Assembly: GCA_028751875.1 (NCBI GenBank)
Contig: CM054167.1
Location: 19,704,059-19,768,058, forward strand
Length of the DNA: 64,000 nt
DNA from: Rapana venosa
Taxonomy: Eukaryota > Mollusca > Gastropoda > Neogastropoda > Muricidae
Direction of reading: 5' to 3'
A program made the position numbers and the translations under genes. Positions 57,691 to 64,000 of this stretch are shown here, piece by piece. Each line of letters starts with the position of its first letter. The first letter of the stretch is position 1. Under the pieces are notes generated by a model, which did not search any database, was not told the origin of the DNA, and was given only the letters and a program-made list of their open reading frames with translations.

Positions 57691-57861
57691 TAGTGTTCAA
57701 ATAGATGCAAAAGGGTTTCTTTGTTTGTGGTTTTTTTTTCCTTTTTGTTGAGATCAGATTTTCAGGTTTTTTGCAGTCAACAACTATGATGTGATAGAAT
57801 CACACACACACACACACCTGGAAAAGACTGGGAAATGACCATTTATCATCATGTTTTACAG

Positions 57862-57987
57862 CTGGGGATAACGCCTGTTGGGATGCGGAGTGCAGTCAAA
57901 TGTGCGTGGAAAGCCGCAACGAGAAAGGGTTCCGCTGTCTCTGCCCTCCCGAGATGGTGTTAGACAACGACGGAGTCACCTGCAAAT
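57862..57987 (+). CDS. Gene 2 exon: EGF-like domain after propeller 1
   Basis: 126 nt, phase 1 to 1, acceptor atgttttacag, donor gtgagc. GDNACWDAECSQMCVESRNE, KGFRCLCPPEMVLDNDGVTC; six cysteines. Confidence 0.95.
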
Positions 57988-58269
57988 GTGAGCGATGGTA
58001 TTTTTATTCTGTATGTCAGCACTTCGATTTGTTTGTTTTACAAGATTCAGCGCTATATAAATTCCATATATTATTATTATTATCTACTGCTTTTTTTTTC
58101 AGGTAAGATTTTTAGGGTTTTTTTTCCTGCTAGCAACTACGATGTGATAGAATCACATGCTTAAGTCTCAGGAGTACTGAATAGGGGAATCTTTTGGTTT
58201 TCCTGTTGCTGTTGTGATGGACATGAATGATTGAGCAGGCATTATTCTCTCTCTGTGTCTCTCTGTCTG

Positions 58270-58304
<35 letters not shown>

Positions 58305-58429
58305 TTCTCTTTCTCTCTGTCAGTCTTGTTAACATCAGTGCCAACTCCACTCTCCCCAAAAGTCCTTCAGATGAGACTATAAACCAAGGTCCCATTTGCG
58401 AACGCACGCAGAACATCTTAATAAAAGTA

Positions 58430-58500
58430 ATAATGATATATGGAATTTATATAGCGCTGAATTATTGTAAAACAAAACAAACTGAAGCGCTTGCGTTCAA
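58430..58500 (-). repeat. LINE/SINE 3' tail fragment
   Basis: tatggaatttatatagcgct followed by the aagcgcttgcgttcaa segment. Confidence 0.7.
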
Positions 58501-58588
58501 ATCATTAACACGCATGCAACTCTCCTTAAACATAATGAACGACAGATTTCAAATCCATGCGTGAGCATACACGTACGCACACACACAC

Positions 58589-58970
58589 GGGGACGGGATA
58601 GCCTAGTGGTCTGAACATTGCGCTCACAATCTGACGACCCGGGTTCGATTCTCATTCAAGGGGATATTTTCCCTTGGAGTTAAACATCAGTGCAGACTCC
58701 ACTCTCGCCAAAAGTCTTTCGGATGAGACTATAAACCGAGACCCCGTGTGCGAATGCACGCAGAACATCTTGTGCACACTTTGAATCCTGTTCCGCTTTT
58801 CAGAAGAGTAGGCCATTGTGTGCCGGTGGGAACAGATGACGGAATTTACAAAACCACATCCACATGGGGACTGGATGTAAAAAAGCACATGAGTGCTTAT
58901 TCCATTATCCTTGATGTAAAAGAATAAAATAAATAAATAAAAATAAAATAAAATAAACACACGCACACAC
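58589..58970 (+). mobile_element. tRNA-derived SINE, family A, full length
   Basis: gacgggatagcctagtggtc, cgacccgggttcgattctca (B box), body and (AAAT)n/(AAAAT)n tail; close to the 30171-30525 copy. Confidence 0.9.
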
Positions 58971-59165
58971 ACACACACACTCGCAAACACACTTAGGAGG
59001 TGAAGGATGCTGTTGAAAATTAAGGACAGATATGAGGGGAAAGTCTCAGGTAGGAAAAAAGTGTCTTGCACACACACACACACACACAATACCCGTTCCG
59101 CTTTTTAGAAGAGTAGGCGGCCATTGCGTACCGGTGGTAACGGATATATTTCTTTCCTCTCCTAG

Positions 59166-59394
59166 GGGTAAGATCCACAGCTTTCTTGTTGATGGCGAGC
59201 GAGGACAAGATTTTCCAAGTGCCTACGACGAACATCGGCCACGTCAACGTTCGTCAGCTGCTGTCTCCGGTCCTGCAGGGGGTGAGGATCATAGCGGCTA
59301 ACCCCGTGACCCAGGAAATCCTCATCGGTGCACAGAGGCCCGACGGGCGGCCAGTCCTCATGAAAACCAGCAGCATCTGGAGTGCGGCGTTTAC
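59166..59394 (+). CDS. Gene 2 exon: propeller 2, first blades
   Basis: 229 nt, phase 1 to 2, acceptor tttcctctcctag, donor gtgagt. VRSTAFLLMASEDKIFQVPT, NIGHVNVRQLLSPVLQGVRI, IAANPVTQEILIGAQRPDGR, VLMKTSSIWSAAF. The FLLMASEDKIFQV strand parallels the start of propeller 1. Confidence 0.9.
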
Positions 59395-59568
59395 GTGAGT
59401 AGTGGTGGCGGTGGTAGTAGTGGCGGTGGTGGTGGTGGTGGTGGTGGTGGTGGTAGTAGTAGGTAGTAGTGGTAGTAGTGGTAGTGTTAGTAGTAGTAGT
59501 GGTGTAGTAGTAGTAGGTAGTGGTAGTGGTAGTAGTAGTAGTAGGTAGTAGTGGTAGTAGTAGTAGTG

Positions 59569-59632
<64 letters not shown>

Positions 59633-59950
59633 TAGTAGTAGTAGTGGTAGTGGTAGTAGTAGTAGTGGTGGTGGTAGTGGTAGTAGTAGGTAGTAGTAGT
59701 AGTAGTAGTGGTAGTAGTAGGTAGTAGTAGGTATGGTAGTAGTAGGTAGTAGTAGTGGTAGTAGTAGTAGTGGTAGTAGTAGGTAGTAGTAGGTAGTAGT
59801 AGGTAGTAGTAGTAGTAGTAGTAGTGGTAGTAGGTAGTAGGTGGTGGTAGTAGGTGGTAGTAGTAGGTAGTAGTAGGTAGTAGTGGTAGTAGTAGTAGTG
59901 GTAGTGGTAGTGGTAGTGGTGGTAGTAGTAGAGTAGTAGTAGTAGTAGTA
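59395..59950. repeat. (GTA/GTG)n trinucleotide array starting at the splice donor
   Basis: The donor gtgagtagtggtggcggtgg continues without a break into about 550 bp of gtagtagtggtag. Confidence 0.95.
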
Positions 59951-60264
59951 ATTGTGTTTCTTAGTATACCACTCTGGTGGAGGGGAGGGGGAGGAATGCA
60001 GAAGGGGTTGGGTGGGGGGATGCGGAGGGGGGCTCTTTCAGTATAGATAGCATCCCCACTTTCTGGAACTGTTCCACTTTTCTATCTGTTCTCCATACCT
60101 TTCATCTGTCTTGCATATTTTCTGCTGTCCTAGTCCATTTTCCTGCCTTTTTTTTTTTTCAAGCAAATCTTTTTTTAAAAACAATTTTCATTATGTGATA
60201 TATTTTGCTTGTGGTAGATTTTTGTTGTTGTTGTTGTTCTGGGAAGTGGGGGGGTGTTCTGGTG

Positions 60265-60360
60265 ACCATATTGAAACACTGGGATGGGTACAGGAATGAC
60301 CTGTGACCTTCAAGTCCAAAACCCCAGGTGCTAACCACTGCGCCATGGTGGCTGGTTAAC
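60265..60360 (-). mobile_element. SINE family G head, reverse orientation
   Basis: tgctaaccactgcgccatgg is the complement of an A box; gacctgtgaccttcaagtcc lies in the B box region. Confidence 0.55.
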
Positions 60361-60514
60361 CCTATGTGTGTGTGTGTGTTGCTGTGTTTTCTTTGTATCT
60401 TTCAAATCCTTTTGTACAATTTCTGCTGTGTCCCTCCTGTGAAGCCTCCCAGTGTATTGCAGAAGAGTGTTAAGGATCCTTTAGATATTATTTTTATTTT
60501 ATTTTATTTTTTTA

Positions 60515-60872
60515 TTCCTTGGCTAAATGGTGAGATTTTTTGCATATACGACTGTTTTTGCCCACCATGAAGGTAGCTGCATTTCGACTTCGGGGATGTA
60601 TGCCGGGTATGTTCCTTTTTCCGTAACCCACGGAACACCGACATGAATTACAGGATCTTTAACGTGGATATTTGATCTTTTTGCATGTGTATATAAATCC
60701 ATGAAGGGAATGAAGGCACTGGCTGGTCTGCATTTGAAGTTGATCTTGGAGACGAGTAAAAATGCCCTCCCTTAATTTACCAGATGCCGTCAAGATTCAA
60801 ACCCTCGACTTTTATGGACCCAAGGGATTGAAGTCAAATGGTTGTAACCTCTTGGCTATAGTGTCCGTCATT
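60515..60872 (-). mobile_element. tRNA-derived SINE, family D, full length, reverse orientation
   Basis: Head (read on minus): actatagccaagaggttaca and agggtttgaatcttgacggc. Body: ggatctttaacgtggatatt, ggctggtctgcatttgaagt. Tail: aatggtgagatttt. It shows that the short D-tail repeats are the 3' ends of this SINE. Confidence 0.8.
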
Positions 60873-60957
60873 GTTTTATATGAAGTTTCTTTTATTTCCA
60901 TTTTTCTGGGATTTTTTTTTCTGTTTCAAATTATTGATGATCGACTTTTGCTTCCAG

Positions 60958-61057
60958 TGTGAGTGTAATCGAGCAGCGAGCAGACGTACTGGGAGAGCCC
61001 CTGAGTCTGGATGTGGACTGGGCGGCAGATCAAGTCTTTTGGCTGAACGGACAAAGG
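60958..61057 (+). CDS. Gene 2 exon: propeller 2, YWTD-type strand
   Basis: 100 nt, phase 2 to 0, acceptor ttgcttccag, donor gtaata. VSVIEQRADVLGEPLSLDVD, WAADQVFWLNGQR. VFWLNGQR replaces YWTD. Confidence 0.85.
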
Positions 61058-61216
61058 GTAATAACCTCCTTCAATCAATGGCAATTGTCTCCCTTCTTTT
61101 CTTTTCTCGCAGCTCGCTAAAGACAGAAGTATGTTTCATTGCTGACTGCCTGAGTTGAAAAATGGTTCTACTTAAGTGTTTAGTAAGAAAAGATCGGTGA
61201 TTTATATATATATATA

Positions 61217-61507
61217 TATGGGATAGCTCAGTGGTCGGAGCACTCGCTTTCCCCCAGCCAAGTTAAGCAGCGTCGAGCGTGGTTACCAGTTGGATGGGTG
61301 ACCGTTTGCGCGCCTTGGCTTCAGTACAGTTCCCCCAGTTCACCCAGCTGTAAATGGGTACCTGCCCTCTTTAGGGTCAGGGAAGGTAAAGCAGCGAGGG
61401 AGAGGAGATGGGCGCCGCCCTCAATATGCTGGCCCTAGAGAAGTGAGGTCTCTGACGCCTCGCTCCCCTACGACCTTATAGGTTATGGGACTCCTTTACC
61501 TTTTTTT
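61217..61507 (+). mobile_element. Chimeric tRNA/5S SINE, full length
   Basis: gggatagctcagtggtcgga, agttaagcagcgtcgagcgt, gttggatgggtgaccgtttg, and the usual body; flanked by (TA)n on both sides, which may be the insertion target. Confidence 0.9.
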
Positions 61508-62221
61508 TTATATATATTATATATGTATATATCTCGTTCCTCGGCTAGAGCTCAGCAGTGATATTTTTGCATGTGCAACCGTGTTTTGCCCACTTTGAAG
61601 GTAGCTGCATTTTGACTTTGGGAATGATGTCTAAACAAGATGAGTGTGCATGTACTTTAAAATTTGTTTTATATTTCTTGTCGTCCATTCTTAACAGCAT
61701 GAGTGGCCTACTCTTCTGAAAGCAGCCTGGGTTTTAACGTGTGCGCCAAGACATTATGCGTGTGTTCGCACATGGGGCCTTTGTTTATAGTCTCATCCAA
61801 AGGGGGAGTGTAGGTGGGTACTCCATGGGGAAACTCCCGTTGAATAGGTGGCTTAAACCCAGGCCATCAGATTGTGAGTGCAACATTTTGACCACTAGGC
61901 CCCCTATTGATTTTTTTTTCTCAGTGGTTTCACACTTGCATTTAAAAAATAACTGCTTTGATCAGCCAAAAAAAAATTGCTGTACTGTTAGAAGATAAAA
62001 AAACTTTAGAAAAATGAGCAGTTGCCAAATTTATCCAATTTTTTATTTGGTTAGTGGGTTTTTTTGGGGGGGTTGCCTGATTTCCTCCTTAGTTTTTTTT
62101 CTTTTCATGATTTTTTGTTTTGTTTTCCTCTTAGATTCAACCTAGTTGAACATTTCCCAAGGAGTCGAGCAGTCTAATGAGAATGGCCATAGTAGATTAT
62201 GCAGAGACTTTATTTTTACAG

Positions 62222-62381
62222 CGGAGAAAGCAGCCAATCAGAGATGGGACTGAATTGTAACACGGTTTGTGATTGGTGGGCAGAACACAATAGAGATCTT
62301 CAAGACTGTGGGAAAGAGCCACACCAGCTTGAGACTGGCAAACAGGAATGTCAGATCCCTCATCATCAGTATCGAGCTTGG
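62222..62381 (+). CDS. Gene 2 exon: propeller 2 blade, with an apparent one-base deletion
   Basis: 160 nt, acceptor tatttttacag, donor gtaagt. Entered in phase 0 it reads RRKQPIRDGTEL and stops (TAA at 62258-62260). The rest of the exon is propeller-like in another frame: VTRFVIGGQNTIEIFKTVGK, SHTSLRLANRNVRSLIISIE, where NTIEIFKT and VRSLIIS fit the positions of the blade strands. One extra base near 62254 would join them and give exit phase 2. Confidence 0.6.
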
Positions 62382-62439
62382 GTAAGTGCACGTGCATGTA
62401 TGTATGTTTGTCCGTGTGTTCAATGCTGTAAAGGAGGCA

Positions 62440-62998
62440 GCTGCTATTTCAGAAATTGGGCAGAAATTTGATTATAGTGGAGATGCCTTGCCCACAGCAC
62501 ACCCCACACGCTTGGCCAAGTGGGCATAAGGACAGTCAGCGTTGGAGATGTTCTCCAAAGGCCAACTAGCCCCCTGAGCTGCAGCACATAAGGACTGTGC
62601 AAGTCAAGCCTCTTAGAGAGTCGTAGTCGATCACTAAGCTTCTTCTTCTTCCTTTTTTGTCATGTTTCTCCCAGGGGAGGTTTGACATTGATGAGCCTTC
62701 TCCGTCTCTCTCGGTTTTGAGCTTCCTCCTTATTTATGCCCCTTTCTCTAAGATCATCTGCAATATTGACAGTTGGAGCATTTGATCGAATTGTTCCCTA
62801 CACCTTTGTGGCAGACACCACACGGGTATTTGCCTTGCTCTCTGTGTTCTGCGATCAAGAAGTTGATCACTAAGCTGTAAAGTGGAATCCTGTGAGTAAG
62901 AAAGCCACTGGTCATACAGCCTCTCACTCTGCTGCTGTTGCCCCCAGCGTCAATGGTTTGATCAAGAACTGTGATAAAGCCCAGGCACTGAAGGCATG
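62440..62998 (-). mobile_element. Family F repeat (reverse) with a LINE fragment nested in it
   Basis: Outer parts match 39681-40065 in reverse. The insert (about 62638-62868) is a LINE piece: on the minus strand it contains KYPCGVCHKGVGNNSIKCSN, a Cys-rich finger typical of RTE/Jockey-like polymerases, then the C-terminal tail also present at 12280-12395. Confidence 0.75.
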
Positions 62999-63149
62999 CG
63001 CACACAAGCTTGCGATGTGAGATGGGTTTTTTTGTCGCATGTTATTTCATTCTGGCATGTGTGTGTTCTCCTTTTCCATTTCTCCCTGTTTTGCTAATCT
63101 GTGCCCATGTTGACATCTTGTCATCTAGTAGCATGCAGCATTTTGTGTT

Positions 63150-63300
63150 GTCGTTCCTCGGCTAGAGCTCTGAGGTTCACCAGTAGTGAGATTTTGCGTA
63201 TGCCGCCGTTTTTGTCCATCATGAAGGTAGCCGCATTCCAACTTCAGGGTATGTTTCTGTAACCCACTGAATGCTGACATGAAATGCAGGATCTTTGGAC
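63150..63300 (-). repeat. SINE family D 3' half
   Basis: cctcggctagagctctgagg, gattttgcgtatgccgccgt, gaaggtagccgcattccaac, cactgaatgctgacatgaaa. Confidence 0.8.
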
Positions 63301-63735
63301 ATTGACTGCTGAAACAGCAAAGTGAATCCAGTCATTTGAAACAAAATGCCATAGAAAACTGCTGGGCATATCCTGGAGAGAACGAAAGACCATTGAATTT
63401 GTCAAGAGTCAAATAACACGGCTGGCAAGTCCACAGGAACCCCTTCTCACCATCGTCAAGAAGAAAAAGCTGACATGGTTCGGCCACGTCACCCGCCACA
63501 ACACTCTGCCAAAAACTACTGCAGGGAACACTCGAAGGTGGCAGAAAGAGGGGACGACAGAACAAGTCATGGATGGACATCATCAGAGAATGGACCAGGA
63601 TGAATGACTCGGCACTACTGCGCAGAGCCGAGGACCGAGATGGATGGAGGAGGCTTACCACAGCATCGTCTTTCGTGTCTCCTCCACGACCGCCAAGGTT
63701 ACGGGACTGATGATGATGATGATGATGATGATACA
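63296..63735 (+). mobile_element. LINE C-terminal fragment with (GAT)n tail
   Basis: Near-identical to 32085-32515; ggagagaacgaaagaccatt, ggttcggccacgtcacccgc, and tail gatgatgatgatgatgatga. It starts exactly where the family D repeat stops (ggatctttggacattgactg). Confidence 0.85.
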
Positions 63736-63794
63736 CATGAAGGGAAGTAAGGTACTGGCAGGATATATATATATATAATATATTATATATATAT

Positions 63795-63936
63795 ATGTGG
63801 TGGATCGGTGGTCTAGAGGTAACGCGCCTGTCTAGAAAGCGAAAAGTCCGGGTCTGAAGTGTGCGGCGGTTCGTACCCCGTTTGGACCGGAAATTTTTCC
63901 CCCATCCATAGACCATGAGTGGTGGTCTGGGCGCTA

Positions 63937-63967
<31 letters not shown>

Positions 63968-64000
63968 CGTGTGTTACACGTAATTATTTAGCGCACGTAA
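63795..64000 (+). mobile_element. SINE family C, 5' half (cut by window end)
   Basis: tggatcggtggtctagaggt, gaaagcgaaaagtccgggtc, gcggttcgtaccccgtttgg, gatgagacgataaaccgagg; matches 31100-31310. Confidence 0.9.

Larger units (their letters stand above)
35752..62381 (+). other. Gene 2: LDL-receptor-related protein (LRP-type receptor), 3' end outside window
   Basis: Seventeen plus-strand exons link with consistent phases. Order: 5' UTR and signal peptide; LDLa modules 1-5; EGF; calcium-binding EGF; six-bladed YWTD (LDLR class B) propeller; EGF; start of a second propeller. Known of the family: LDLa modules bind ligands through acidic calcium cages, and the propeller-EGF unit releases ligand at low pH in endosomes; the receptor is a type I membrane protein taken up by clathrin. 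A second propeller after the first EGF argues for LRP1/LRP2/LRP4-like rather than LDLR/VLDLR, but five LDLa at the start matches none exactly, so I give no symbol. The transmembrane and cytoplasmic exons (NPxY signals) must lie beyond 64 kb. Three exons contain one-base frame breaks (see exons at 42102, 43818, 62222). Confidence 0.9.

Noticed and set aside
56904..57700. Two long minus-strand ORFs with repeated NQPIKN motifs
   Set aside because: Generated by the 40-bp minisatellite; 40 is not a multiple of three, so all three frames show the same cyclic peptide. No independent gene signal.
62199..62471. 90-codon ORF in the second plus frame across the last propeller exon
   Set aside because: It does not match the phase of the previous exon, and its peptide lacks the propeller pattern found in the adjacent frame.

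Overview
The window is animal nuclear DNA, most likely from a mollusc (a gastropod is plausible; this is inference from the repeat style, not proven). It has GT-AG introns, phase-consistent short exons far apart, long dinucleotide tracts, many tRNA-like SINE copies, 3'-end fragments of non-LTR retrotransposons and piggyBac-type DNA elements. There is no prokaryotic gene organisation and most open frames are simple-sequence artefacts.

Two divergent protein genes account for the coding sequence. Gene 1 runs on the minus strand from about 32.93 kb down to 2.93 kb and continues below position 1. Ten exons (32785-32926, 28716-29054, 25894-27112, 19701-19755, 18297-18426, 16894-17055, 15842-15949, 11671-11983, 6794-6897, 2928-3092) join with matching phases into about 910 codons of a helical, leucine-rich, HEAT/ARM-like protein that I do not recognise. 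Gene 2 runs on the plus strand from about 34-35.8 kb to beyond 62.4 kb. It encodes an LDL-receptor-related (LRP-type) endocytic receptor: signal peptide, five LDLa modules, EGF, calcium-binding EGF, a six-bladed YWTD propeller, EGF, then the start of a second propeller. The 5' ends face away from each other across about 1-3 kb of CG-rich simple sequence, so a shared bidirectional promoter region is likely.

Everything else is intron or intergenic DNA filled with repeats: at least six SINE-like families (one a tRNA/5S rRNA chimera), several LINE C-terminal fragments, a degenerate piggyBac transposase copy (about 21.85-25.71 kb) inserted in a SINE, three copies of a TTAA-flanked non-autonomous piggyBac-like element (1-592, 29201-30012, about 54652-55740), and an uninterrupted 326-codon ORF of probable retroelement origin (8401-9381, minus).

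The most unusual signals are: (1) two neighbouring LDLa exons carrying opposite one-base frame changes at the same module position, leaving an open frame that replaces half of each module by a Ser/Thr-rich peptide; (2) repeated tandem duplication or simple-sequence growth exactly at exon-intron junctions in both genes, creating arrays of decoy splice sites; (3) a chimeric tRNA/5S SINE and SINEs that share a central block under different tRNA-like heads; (4) datable nested insertions with TTAA target sites. Other apparent one-base frame breaks (32.89 kb, 62.25 kb) make consensus-sequence error a serious alternative for (1).
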